From contig CALBTQ010000812.1 in NCBI GenBank assembly GCA_937967875.1, forward strand, positions 1-9,216: a stretch of DNA of 9,216 nt, written 5' to 3'. Source of the DNA: an uncultured Pseudomonadota bacterium (lineage in GTDB: Bacteria; Lernaellota; Lernaellaia; Lernaellales; Lernaellaceae). Positions within the stretch are counted from its first letter, which is position 1, and the number at the start of each line of letters is the position of its first letter. Position numbers and translations under genes: made by a program. Below the pieces are notes generated by a model. The model was not told where the DNA came from. It saw nothing but the letters and a program-made list of their open reading frames with translations, and did not search any database. Shown piece by piece: positions 1-6,619 of the stretch.

Positions 1-48
1 CGAGATCGTATTCGGTGACTTGAGTTCAGACGTGTGCTCTTCCGATCT
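1..48 (+). other. Illumina P7/read-2 adapter with index (artefact)
   Basis: Positions 1-6 (CGAGAT) are the end of the P7 flow-cell sequence, 7-14 (CGTATTCG) an 8-base index, and 15-48 the TruSeq read-2 primer ending in GCTCTTCCGATCT. One base differs from the standard adapter: T at 21 where G is expected. The same adapter and index appear inverted at 9172-9216. This is library sequence that survived trimming and was assembled, so it is not part of the genome. Any reading frame entering it is artificial. Confidence 0.98.
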
Positions 49-467
49 CCATACCGGGTGGAAATGACCACCGTGCCGGAACGATCCATGATGTACACAA
101 TCGCCGCTTGGAAATCGCTTCTGATCTGCTCCAGCGAGGCCAGAAGATTTTGGTTGTCCGGTTCGAGATACCCTGTCGCCACTTCTTTGGCCCGCCGTGT
201 GGAAACGCCCAGGGCGCGGACCGTGCCGCGAATTTCATTGTAAACGGTAATCTGATCCAGGGCGTGCGCATAGAAATATGATTCGCGCTTCAGAGTTTGC
301 TGGTGGTAGGTCGAAACGATCTTAAAAGCAAAAAACAAGACCAACATGACCGTCAGCAAAAACAGCAAAACGGCCGAAACAATAATTCTTCCCTGGTCGA
401 TACCCATAAAGCGCACACGGGAAGCAGCGATAGGCTCTCGTTGTGTTGATTGGGCTCCCCGTTCCAA
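49..467 (-). CDS. Membrane sensor protein, N-terminal part (probable histidine kinase or Cache-type receptor), truncated
   Basis: The frame is open from a TTG start at 467 to the adapter junction, giving 139 native residues and no stop. It runs on into the adapter, so the true C-terminus is lost. A short basic N-terminal stretch is followed by one strong membrane segment at about residues 28-49 (SAVLLFLLTVMLVLFF), then a helical, charged extracytoplasmic part. Residues 123-139 (IVYIMDRSGTVVISTRY) match the strand pattern of PAS/PDC Cache domains such as those in DctB-like sensor kinases. The start is chosen because GGAGAGG at 474-480 lies 6 bases before the TTG. An in-frame ATG at 407 has no ribosome site but would still keep the membrane segment. 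The output domain (kinase, cyclase or chemoreceptor) lies outside the insert and cannot be told. The gene is divergent from the sulfate-activation operon. Confidence 0.75.
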
Positions 468-473
468 AATCAA

Positions 474-480
474 CCTCTCC
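474..480 (-). promoter_or_regulatory. Ribosome binding site deciding the TTG start of the sensor gene
   Basis: On the minus strand GGAGAGG ends 6 bases before TTG at 467-465. An earlier TTG at 473-471 abuts the site directly and is too close to be used. The downstream ATG at 407-405 has no comparable purine run. This supports a rare TTG start for the truncated sensor gene. Confidence 0.6.
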
Positions 481-617
481 CGGCATGTATGCTTTCATTA
501 ACTATAATTACAATTCTTTATTCCTGATAGTGACTATTGCAAATAATACGCTACATCCAACCGAATTTTCAGCCATTTTATGCGGTAAAGGCTTCTCTTT
601 TCACAAATAATTTCATC

Positions 618-646
618 TTGACAGTCTCCCGATCATAGCCTACACT
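618..646 (+). promoter_or_regulatory. Sigma70-type promoter of the RHH-sat-phosphodiesterase-cysC operon
   Basis: The -35 element TTGACA (618-623) matches the consensus fully, the spacer is exactly 17 bases (624-640), and the -10 element is TACACT (641-646), 4 of 6 consensus bases. Transcription would start near 653, about 31 bases before the regulator's start codon. It sits in an AT-rich stretch with no gene, just upstream of four closely packed plus-strand genes. No other promoter is apparent in their short gaps, so it likely drives all four. Confidence 0.75.
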
Positions 647-658
647 CCAATCAGAGTG
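643..658. promoter_or_regulatory. Inverted repeat over the -10 element and start site
   Basis: CACTC (643-647) and GAGTG (654-658) are perfect inverted 5-base arms around a 6-base centre. The repeat overlaps the -10 element and the predicted transcription start, the usual place for a repressor site. The arms are short, so chance is possible. It is a candidate operator only by position. Confidence 0.3.
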
Positions 659-670
659 CTGCTAGAGCCT

Positions 671-685
671 ATATGGAGTCCATAT
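671..685. promoter_or_regulatory. 15-base palindrome covering the ribosome site and start codon of the RHH gene (candidate operator)
   Basis: ATATGGA-G-TCCATAT is a perfect palindrome with 7-base arms around one central base. The left arm carries the start of the ribosome site (GGAG, 675-678), and the right arm runs into the first two bases of the ATG at 684-686. RHH proteins bind as dimers to short symmetric DNA sites and often repress their own genes, so this is a plausible autoregulatory operator. As RNA the arms could pair only with a much smaller stem, because the one-base centre is too tight for a full hairpin. DNA recognition is therefore the likelier role. Confidence 0.5.
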
Positions 686-908
686 GGATAAAGTAACGAT
701 TAAGATACCGCGTCAGCTTTACGAGAAAATCCAACTCCTGGTCGAGGACTCGGGATTCTCGAGCCCGACCGAGTTTATCACCTATGTGCTGCGCGATCTG
801 GTTGGCGAGCAACTCAAGGAAAAGCAAGCGGAAAAGGGAGCCGGCGATCTGACCAACGACGAGATCGCGGCGATCAAACAGCGACTGCGCAATCTGGGAT
901 ACCTGTAG
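684..908 (+). CDS. Ribbon-helix-helix (CopG/MetJ/Arc-type) regulator with LGYL C-terminal tail
   Basis: This 74-residue protein begins with an RHH fold. Residues 3-10 (KVTIKIPR) form the DNA-contacting strand, residues 11-21 the first helix, the turn is at DSGFSS (22-27), and the second helix spans about 29-41. Such proteins dimerise through the strand and insert it into the DNA major groove. A charged Lys/Glu linker (42-54) leads to a C-terminal helix ending in IKQRLRNLGYL (64-74). APS kinase, the last gene of this operon, ends in a very similar tail. The ATG at 684 is preceded by GGAG with a 5-base gap. An upstream ATG at 673 is out of frame. It is first in the operon, 15 bases before sat, and the palindrome at its own start suggests autoregulation. 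A role in controlling sulfate activation is inferred from position. Confidence 0.85.
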   Translation: MDKVTIKIPRQLYEKIQLLVEDSGFSSPTEFITYVLRDLVGEQLKEKQAEKGAGDLTNDEIAAIKQRLRNLGYL

Positions 909-923
909 GAAGGAGCGAACGAG

Positions 924-2078
924 ATGATCAGACCGCACGGCGGACGATTGATAGACCGGCATGCCAAAGGCGAAATGCGCGAGGCGATGCTCGCCAAGGC
1001 GAACGAACTGCCGAAAATCCAGGTCAACGAGCGCGAACTGGCCGACATCGAGATGATCGGTTGCGGCGCGATGAGCCCGTTGGAAGGCTTCATGAATCGC
1101 GACGACTACCTGGGCGTGCTCAACAATATGCACCTGGCGTCCGGCCCGGTGTGGACCTTGCCGATCACCCTTTCGGTGAAGCCCGGCGACGACCGTCAGT
1201 ACAAGACCGGCGACCAGATCGCCCTGGTCGATCAGGGCGCCATTCTGGCCGTGATGGATGTCGAAGACGTGTATAAGGTCGATCATCTCACAGAGGCGCA
1301 AAAGGTGTATCTGACCGACGATCCGGCGCACCCCAGCGTGGCGTTTTTACAGTCGCTGACCGACACCTACCTGGGCGGGCCGATCACGGTGCTCAACAAG
1401 GTGCAGCACCCGGACTTCAACGAATTCCGGCTCGAGCCCAAGGAAACGCGCGTGTTGTTCAAGGCCAAGGGCTGGAACAGCATCGTCGCCTTCCAGACCC
1501 GCAACCCGATTCACCGCGCGCACGAATATCTGCAGAAATGCGCGCTGGAGCAGGTCGATGCGCTGCTGATTCACCCGTTGATGGGCGCGACGAAAAAAGG
1601 CGACATCCCCGGCGACGTGCGGATGGCTTGCTATAAGGCGCTGATCGACGGCTATTACGCCAAGGAGCGCGTGGCCATTTCGATCTTCCCGGCGGCGATG
1701 CGCTATGCCGGTCCGCGCGAGGCGATCTTCCACGCGCTGGTGCGCAAGAACTACGGCTGCACGCATTTCATCGTCGGCCGCGACCACGCCGGCGTGGGCA
1801 CCTACTACGGCACCTACGACGCGCAGTACATCTTCGACAATTTCACCCGCGAGGAAATCGACATCACACCGATGATGTTCGAGCACTCCTTCTTCTGCAA
1901 CGCCTGCGGCAACATGGCCTCGATCAAAACCTGCCCGCACGGCAAGGAAGAGCGGGTGTTCCTGTCGGGCACCAAGGTTCGCGAAATGCTCGCCGCGGGC
2001 CAGCGTCCGCCGGTCGAATTCACCCGGCCGGAAGTGGCGGACATCCTGATGAAGTTCTACCAGAGCGAAGAGGCGTAG
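924..2078 (+). CDS. sat: Sulfate adenylyltransferase (ATP sulfurylase), single-subunit type
   Basis: The enzyme joins ATP and sulfate to give adenylyl sulfate (APS) and pyrophosphate, the first step of sulfate activation, in the cytoplasm. The 384 residues are full length for bacterial and archaeal Sat. The N-terminal PUA-like part (to about 170) is followed by the catalytic domain with QTRNPIHRAHE (191-201), the nucleotide-binding HxxH-like signature, then HPLMGATKKGDIP (217-229), YAGPREAIFHA (261-271) and GRDHAGVG (285-292). A cysteine cluster, C325-x2-C328-x8-C337-x-H339, fits the zinc-site region seen in some Sat enzymes. SGTKVREML (348-356) completes the family pattern. GGAAGGAG lies 8 bases before the ATG. 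It is not the CysD/CysN heterodimer. No APS reductase is in the window, and pairing with cysC points to PAPS production rather than sulfate respiration. The stop codon overlaps the next gene's ribosome site. Confidence 0.96.
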   Translation: MIRPHGGRLIDRHAKGEMREAMLAKANELPKIQVNERELADIEMIGCGAMSPLEGFMNRDDYLGVLNNMHLASGPVWTLPITLSVKPGDDRQYKTGDQIALVDQGAILAVMDVEDVYKVDHLTEAQKVYLTDDPAHPSVAFLQSLTDTYLGGPITVLNKVQHPDFNEFRLEPKETRVLFKAKGWNSIVAFQTRNPIHRAHEYLQKCALEQVDALLIHPLMGATKKGDIPGDVRMACYKALIDGYYAKERVAISIFPAAMRYAGPREAIFHALVRKNYGCTHFIVGRDHAGVGTYYGTYDAQYIFDNFTREEIDITPMMFEHSFFCNACGNMASIKTCPHGKEERVFLSGTKVREMLAAGQRPPVEFTRPEVADILMKFYQSEEA

Positions 2079-2087
2079 GAGGCGACC

Positions 2088-3467
2088 GTGAAGAAACTGG
2101 TCATCATCGGTTTGGATTGCGCCGATCCGCGCCTGGTTTTCGAGCAGTTCGTCGACGTCATGCCGCACACCAAGCGGCTGATGGAGCGTGGCGTGTACGG
2201 CCCGATGCGCAGCACCGATCCGCCGATCACCGTGCCGGCCTGGACCTCGATGCTCACCAGCAAGGACCCGGGCACGCTGGGCTTCTATGGTTTCCGCAAC
2301 CGCGCCGACTACGGCTACAAGGCGCTGTACTTCGCCAACAACGATTACGTGAAGGAAAAGCGCGCCTGGAATTACCTGTCGCGCAACCGCCTGAGCAGCT
2401 TCATCCTCGGCGTACCGCAAACCTATCCGCCCAAATCGTTGCGCGGAACGCTGGCCGCAAGCTTCCTGACCCCGAACAAGGAAGTGCAGTGGACCTACCC
2501 GGCCGAGGCCGCGGCGCAGATCGACGCGTGGGCCGGCGGCGACTACATCATCGACGTGAAAGACTTCCGCACCGAGGACAAAGACTGGCTGCTGGATCAG
2601 ATCTATAAAATGACCGAACGCCGCTTCAAGGTGTTCCGCGAAGCGCTCAAGGCCAACGAGCACGACTTCTACATGATGGTCGAGATGGGCGTGGACCGCA
2701 TTCATCACGCCTTTTGGCGCTATCACGCCAAGGACCACCGCCTGTACGAAGCCGGTCATAACTACGAGTTCGCCATCCGCGACTACTACAAGTACCTCGA
2801 CGAGCGCATCGGCGAGTTGCTGGAAGTGATCGACGACGAAACGGCCGTGATGATGGTTTCCGATCATGGCGCGCGCACGATGGTCGGCGCGATCTGCATC
2901 AACGACTGGCTGATTCAAAAAGGCTGGCTGACCCTGAAAGAGCAGCCGACAAGCGCCACCAAACTGAAGATGGACAACATCGACTGGTCCAAAACCAAGG
3001 TCTGGGGCGAAGGCGGCTACTACAGCCGGATCTTCTTCAACGTCAAAGGCCGCGAGCCCGAGGGCATCATCGATCCGGCCGACTACGCCTCCTTCCGCGA
3101 CGAAGTGCAGCGCGAGATGGAAGCGATCGTCGACGAAAAGGGCGTAAACATCGGCACCAAAGTGCTGCGGCCGGAAAACGTCTACAAACACGTTAACAAC
3201 GTCGCGCCCGACCTGATCGTCTACTTCGGCGACCTGGCCTGGCGCAGTGCGGGCTCCGTCGGCGGCGGCGAAATCCACATCTTCGAAAACGACACCGGTC
3301 CCGACGACGCCAACCACGACTACAACGGCATTCTCGTCTGCGCTTTGCCGGGCGAGCTGCAAGCGAAACAACTGAAACAATATTCGATCTACGACGTCGC
3401 TCCCACGATCCTCGATTTCTTCGGCATCGATATCCCGGACGACATGATCGGATCCAGCATTCTGTAA
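2088..3467 (+). CDS. Alkaline phosphatase superfamily hydrolase (type I phosphodiesterase/nucleotide pyrophosphatase-like)
   Basis: A 459-residue metal-dependent hydrolase with no signal peptide, so probably cytoplasmic. The two-metal site appears complete: D10 in VIIGLDCAD, the likely nucleophile T48 in [11 protein letters not shown]203 and H207 in [11 protein letters not shown]259-H260 in SDHGA, and H410 in [10 protein letters not shown]. This arrangement is that of nucleotide pyrophosphatase/phosphodiesterase enzymes, a superfamily that also contains phosphatases, sulfatases and phosphoglycerate mutases, so the substrate cannot be read directly. The start is GTG at 2088, with AGGAGG 5 bases upstream overlapping the sat stop. 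Being wedged between sat and cysC, it may hydrolyse a sulfate-activation nucleotide (APS, PAPS or PAP) or an ester downstream of it; this is inference. Unlike its neighbours in the operon, it ends without an LGYL tail, at …DDMIGSSIL. Confidence 0.88.
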   Translation: MKKLVIIGLDCADPRLVFEQFVDVMPHTKRLMERGVYGPMRSTDPPITVPAWTSMLTSKDPGTLGFYGFRNRADYGYKALYFANNDYVKEKRAWNYLSRNRLSSFILGVPQTYPPKSLRGTLAASFLTPNKEVQWTYPAEAAAQIDAWAGGDYIIDVKDFRTEDKDWLLDQIYKMTERRFKVFREALKANEHDFYMMVEMGVDRIHHAFWRYHAKDHRLYEAGHNYEFAIRDYYKYLDERIGELLEVIDDETAVMMVSDHGARTMVGAICINDWLIQKGWLTLKEQPTSATKLKMDNIDWSKTKVWGEGGYYSRIFFNVKGREPEGIIDPADYASFRDEVQREMEAIVDEKGVNIGTKVLRPENVYKHVNNVAPDLIVYFGDLAWRSAGSVGGGEIHIFENDTGPDDANHDYNGILVCALPGELQAKQLKQYSIYDVAPTILDFFGIDIPDDMIGSSIL

Positions 3468-3481
3468 GAGAGGAAGAAATC

Positions 3482-4084
3482 ATGCGCAAAGGATTCACCA
3501 TTTGGTTCACCGGCCTTTCCGGCAGCGGCAAAAGCACCCTCGCCCAGATGGTCGAGGAAACGCTGCTCGAACGCGGCATAAACGTCGAAGTGCTCGACGG
3601 CGACGTGGTTCGCACCAACCTGAGCAAGGGCTTGGGCTTCTCCAAAGAAGATCGCGACATCAACATCCGCCGCATCGGCTTCGTCTGCAACCTGTTGACC
3701 CGCAACGGCGTGGCCGCCATCGCCGCCGCAATCAGCCCCTACAAAGCGATTCGCGACGAAAACCGCGCGCTGATCGGCCGGTTCGTCGAAGTGTATTGCG
3801 AAGCGCCGATGGACACCCTGGTCGAACGCGACGTGAAGGGTCTGTACAAAAAAGCGCTGGCCGGCGAAATCAAAGGCTTCACCGGCGTGGACGATCCTTA
3901 CGAAGCTCCGGTCAATCCGGAAGTCGTGGTCAACACCGCCGCCGAATCGGTGGTCGAATCGCACGACAAAATCATCCGCACCCTCGAACTCATGGGCTAT
4001 ATCCCGGCCGACGAAAACGCCGACTACAGTGAGGAAGAGGAAGAGAAGATCAAGAAACGCTTGAAGGATCTCGGTTACCTGTAA
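3482..4084 (+). CDS. cysC: Adenylylsulfate kinase (APS kinase) with LGYL C-terminal tail
   Basis: The enzyme phosphorylates APS at the 3' position with ATP to give PAPS, the donor for sulfotransferases or PAPS reductase. Of 200 residues the first 175 or so cover the whole family: P-loop GLSGSGKST (11-19), the DGD motif (39-41), [14 protein letters not shown] (53-66) for APS binding, ISPY (84-87) at the position of the family's conserved ISP serine, KGLYKKA (119-125) and [11 protein letters not shown] (133-143). After the core comes an acidic stretch (YSEEEEE, 182-188) and a helix ending [11 protein letters not shown] (190-200). This is not needed for the kinase fold and mirrors the end of the RHH protein at the start of the operon. 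GAGGAAG sits 5 bases before the ATG, 14 bases after the preceding stop. It is the last gene before a strong terminator. Confidence 0.95.
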   Translation: MRKGFTIWFTGLSGSGKSTLAQMVEETLLERGINVEVLDGDVVRTNLSKGLGFSKEDRDINIRRIGFVCNLLTRNGVAAIAAAISPYKAIRDENRALIGRFVEVYCEAPMDTLVERDVKGLYKKALAGEIKGFTGVDDPYEAPVNPEVVVNTAAESVVESHDKIIRTLELMGYIPADENADYSEEEEEKIKKRLKDLGYL

Positions 4085-4114
4085 ATCGCAAATAAAGTCA
4101 CGTTTCCCTAACGA

Positions 4115-4157
4115 AACGCCCGGTGGACGCTCTGGCCGTTGTTCTCCATCGGGCGTT
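4115..4157 (+). other. 13-bp stem inverted repeat before the terminator
   Basis: AACGCCCGGTGGA (4115-4127) pairs with TCCATCGGGCGTT (4145-4157) over 13 positions around a 17-base loop. The single non-Watson-Crick pair is G-U when read on the plus strand and C-A on the minus strand, which favours a plus-strand RNA hairpin. No T run follows directly, so it is not a classic terminator alone. It lies 30 bases after cysC and just before the terminator, and might protect the mRNA 3' end. Confidence 0.55.
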
Positions 4158-4173
4158 CGCATTTAAACGAACA

Positions 4174-4206
4174 GCCGCCCGCCTCACGGCGAGCGGCCGT
4201 TTTTTT
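4174..4206 (+). terminator. Rho-independent terminator of the sat-cysC operon
   Basis: GCCGCCCGCC (4174-4183) and GGCGAGCGGC (4188-4197) form a 10-position stem with one mismatch and a TCAC loop, followed by a run of seven T (4200-4206). The T run is only on the plus strand, so it mainly stops the operon ending at 4084. It lies 14 bases from the 3' end of the convergent minus-strand operon, which it separates from the sat operon. Confidence 0.8.
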
Positions 4207-4219
4207 GGGCGACCGATTT

Positions 4220-4807
4220 TTACTCTTCGAGCGTCTGCAGGCCCGACAAGCGCATTACGCGCGCCGGTCGACCGTAATAGGTTTGGGCGCCGCAATAGGC
4301 GGTCAGGCCGCCGACCAGGTAACCGTTGTCCTCCTTCGCGGTCAGCGCCATCGAATAGGACATCGGCAGATCGCCGCACCTGCCGCCGCTCACCGCCGGT
4401 CCCTGGAACTTGAGAACGATCATCCGCCCCAGCGCCTCGGGGAAGCGGATCATCTTACCCGCGCCTTCCAGCGGCACGTCGGCGGTGATCACGTCGAACG
4501 ACTGTTTAGGCAAAAACTGACCGGTGAAGGTGTCGTCGCTGTACTGCACCAGGCGCAGGTGCGCGCGGAAATCGGTTTCGAAATCCAAGTGCAGCAGAAA
4601 GCGCCCTGTTTCCAACGGCGGCGGCGCATCGTCGTCATCGTCATCGTCGGCGGGCGTCGTGTCGTCGTCATCGTCATCGTCCGCGGGCGTATCGTCGTCC
4701 ACAGCCGCGTCGTTATCGTCGTCGTCATCGTCGTTTTTATCGCAGGCCGCCGTCGCGAAAATCAGCGCCGGCAGCAGCATCAACAAAATCACCCAACTGC
4801 GTTTCAT
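4220..4807 (-). CDS. Small lipoprotein with poly-aspartate linker
   Basis: The 195-residue product has a signal peptide with hydrophobic core (WVILLMLLPALIFA) and a lipobox-like end at TAAC, so Cys22 is the likely lipid-anchored residue. Residues 26-60 are a nearly pure aspartate linker broken by TPA and TTPA. The remaining 130 or so residues are a compact, probably beta-rich domain with two cysteines (144 and 172) that could form a disulfide. I recognise no family. The start is ATG at 4807, with AGGAGG 5 bases upstream. A GTG at 4813 in the same frame overlaps that site and is unlikely. It is last in a three-gene operon: the ribosome site overlaps the stop codon of the glycosidase-like gene. 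An accessory or binding role for that secreted set is inferred. Confidence 0.85.
   Translation of the reverse strand: MKRSWVILLMLLPALIFATAACDKNDDDDDDNDAAVDDDTPADDDDDDDTTPADDDDDDDAPPPLETGRFLLHLDFETDFRAHLRLVQYSDDTFTGQFLPKQSFDVITADVPLEGAGKMIRFPEALGRMIVLKFQGPAVSGGRCGDLPMSYSMALTAKEDNGYLVGGLTAYCGAQTYYGRPARVMRLSGLQTLEE
4628..4732 (-). repeat. GAC/GAT codon repeat encoding poly-aspartate linker
   Basis: On the minus strand this is a run of mixed GAC and GAT codons with a few interruptions, encoding the linker of the small lipoprotein. GAC and GAT alternate irregularly. This suggests selection on the protein, or old slippage, rather than a fresh microsatellite. Confidence 0.85.
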
Positions 4808-4812
4808 CGTCA

Positions 4813-4818
4813 CCTCCT
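4813..4818 (-). promoter_or_regulatory. Ribosome binding site overlapping an upstream stop, fixing the small lipoprotein start
   Basis: AGGAGG on the minus strand overlaps the TAG stop (4819-4817) of the glycosidase-like gene and lies 5 bases before ATG 4807-4805. It rules against the GTG start at 4813 and suggests coupled translation of the two genes. Confidence 0.75.
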
Positions 4819-6619
4819 AGCGCGCCAACGTGGGATGCACGTTGATCGAATCGGCCAGCGCCAACGCCTGCGCATCGTCGCCGTTGATCAGGTAGAAAAT
4901 CCAGGTGATCGTTTCCGACCACGGCGGCGTCAGATCCTCGAAGGACACGTCCGGATCGCTGTCGGTGATCCGCGCGGCCAGATGCACGTTGGCCATGTCC
5001 TTGATCGCCCACCAGCCGCCGCCCAGACCGACCAGACCGATCGGCGCGGGCATATAGAAATGGCCGTCCTCGAAGGTGAAGTCCGACCGCGTGTAGGTGC
5101 GGATTTCGTCGTCGATCAACGCGGTGGTCGTCAGCACCTGATCGCCGCTGCCGGGGAAGGTGATGCGGTTTTCGCGCGCTTCCTTGTCCTCGCCGGCGGT
5201 GAAGGCGATTTCCAGGCGATAGGTTTCCGGATCGTCGCTCAGTTTGAACCAGCGCTCGGCGTGCTCGCGATTTTTCGCTTTGACCGTAACGTTCAGCGGC
5301 GCTTCGGCCACCTCTTCGCCCGGCCAGAAAAACTCGCCTGCGGTGACCGTGCCGGCGGCGGTGTCGATGAGCACGTGCTCCATATCCAACGCCGTTTTCG
5401 CCCGTTCGATGATCTCGCGCGCCACGCGGATCGCCTCGGCGGCGCTGGCAATGGTGAATTCCACCTCGCCGCGATACGGATTGATCCCGGTGCCGTCGGA
5501 GACCTCGGCCATGAACAGTTGCCGCCACGCCTCGTCGAGCGTGTCGCGGTAATCCAGACCGGCGACCGACGCGGCCGTTTCGGCGGCCATCAGTTCTTTA
5601 TGCCCCATCATGCACAGCGTGCGCACGTGATTGTCGCGTTCGTCCTTGCGCCACAGACCGCCACGCCCGAGCCACATCGACACGCTTTCGGTGCTGCCCG
5701 GCTGCCACGTGCCGTCGAGCAAATTCGGCGGATCATCCGGCTCGATGCCCAGGTCGATCAGATCCTCGACGTAGTCGGCGATGCCGCTGATGACGTAGTT
5801 GTCGTCGACCAGCGACTGCAAGTTCGCCTCGTATTCCTCCACCGCGTCGTTGTTGGTGTGGAAGAACCAAGGGAAATACGGATCCCAATCGCCGGTGGCC
5901 AGCAGCTCGCCGTCGCCCATGAACGTCCAGGCCGTTTTTACGCCGGTCTCCGCGTCGTCCACGCCCTTGCCCGCCTGTACAAGATGAATGTTGCCGAAGG
6001 TGTAATACGGCTTGGCGGGTTCCTCGCCGTACTGGTACTTCCACAGGTTCTTCGGCCACGCCATGACCGTGTAGCCGTTTTCCTCCATCCGTCGCGCCAT
6101 CCCCTGCGCGCCCTGTCCTTCCTGACAGAACACCGCGCCCGATAGCGGCAGATCGTATTCGGCGAACACATCCAGCGTGCGCTCGTTGCTGCGCCGCCAA
6201 TCCTCATAGGGAAACGCGATAAACAACTGATCGGCGTAGTGGAAGCTGATCAACTCGACCTGCCCGCCCTGCGCCAGATCGTGCAACTGCGTGAGCACCT
6301 GCGGATGCCGCTCGGCGAGCACCTCGATGAAGTACGCCTGCAATTCCAGCGACAGCGTCCAGTCCAAATGATCTTCAAGCAGATCGAGAATCGGTTTAAA
6401 GCTCTCGATGACGATCATGTCCTCGGCTTCGTCCGGACCGATTTCCCACAGCGGGTAGTCGACCGGCAGCGGTACGAAGCCGTACAACCCGCCGATGACG
6501 TACTGAATGTTGAAGTGAAATACGCTCAGCGCGTACTTGTGTTCCTGCGCCGCGGCGGTCGTTGCGCCGACCAGCATCGTCAGGAGCAGCACCATCAGGA
6601 CAATTCGTTTTTTCATCAT
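4817..6619 (-). CDS. Secreted glycoside hydrolase/deacetylase-like protein (GH57/GH38-type barrel)
   Basis: The 600 residues begin with a signal peptide (hydrophobic 6-18, likely cleavage after ATTAAA near 24), with no lipobox, so the protein is probably periplasmic or secreted. Residues 29-330 resemble the seven-stranded barrel shared by GH57, GH38 and polysaccharide deacetylases: ALSVFHFNIQY (30-40) as the first strand with an HxN pattern, LSLELQAYF (89-97), VELISFHYADQL (121-132), a candidate catalytic glutamate in FCQEGQG (164-170), and a loop rich in Trp and Gly at 303-323. A helical stretch (340-415) and a C-terminal beta-rich region (416-600) follow, like the accessory domains of such enzymes. 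The family match is from pattern memory, and the activity and sugar are unknown. ATG at 6619 overlaps the previous stop as ATGA. A second ATG at 6616 is equally possible. Coupling to the lipoprotein upstream suggests a shared substrate. Confidence 0.75.
   Translation of the reverse strand: MMKKRIVLMVLLLTMLVGATTAAAQEHKYALSVFHFNIQYVIGGLYGFVPLPVDYPLWEIGPDEAEDMIVIESFKPILDLLEDHLDWTLSLELQAYFIEVLAERHPQVLTQLHDLAQGGQVELISFHYADQLFIAFPYEDWRRSNERTLDVFAEYDLPLSGAVFCQEGQGAQGMARRMEENGYTVMAWPKNLWKYQYGEEPAKPYYTFGNIHLVQAGKGVDDAETGVKTAWTFMGDGELLATGDWDPYFPWFFHTNNDAVEEYEANLQSLVDDNYVISGIADYVEDLIDLGIEPDDPPNLLDGTWQPGSTESVSMWLGRGGLWRKDERDNHVRTLCMMGHKELMAAETAASVAGLDYRDTLDEAWRQLFMAEVSDGTGINPYRGEVEFTIASAAEAIRVAREIIERAKTALDMEHVLIDTAAGTVTAGEFFWPGEEVAEAPLNVTVKAKNREHAERWFKLSDDPETYRLEIAFTAGEDKEARENRITFPGSGDQVLTTTALIDDEIRTYTRSDFTFEDGHFYMPAPIGLVGLGGGWWAIKDMANVHLAARITDSDPDVSFEDLTPPWSETITWIFYLINGDDAQALALADSINVHPTLAR

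Noticed and set aside
26..271. Small frames in both directions at the left end
   Set aside because: Both use adapter bases and overlap the real minus-strand sensor frame, whose membrane segment and Cache-like motif are convincing.
481..617. Promoter for the sensor gene on the minus strand
   Set aside because: The region is AT-rich and offers several poor pairs (for example TTGCAA with a 16-base spacer to TAAAGA), none good enough to choose.
1347..3380. Long minus-strand open frame of 677 codons
   Set aside because: It lies antisense to sat and the phosphodiesterase, both of which have complete family motifs. The product is a low-complexity Val/Ala/Asp/His-rich sequence with no motif. Long antisense frames are common in GC-rich genes.
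4628..4732. CRISPR array or coding poly-serine protein on the plus strand
   Set aside because: The repeat is a triplet codon tract of the lipoprotein linker with no spacer/repeat structure. The plus-strand serine-rich frame is its shadow.
4139..6145. Long plus-strand open frame of 668 codons
   Set aside because: It is antisense to the secreted glycosidase-like gene and the small lipoprotein, runs through the terminator region, and reads as Arg/Val/Ala-rich sequence with no recognisable domain.
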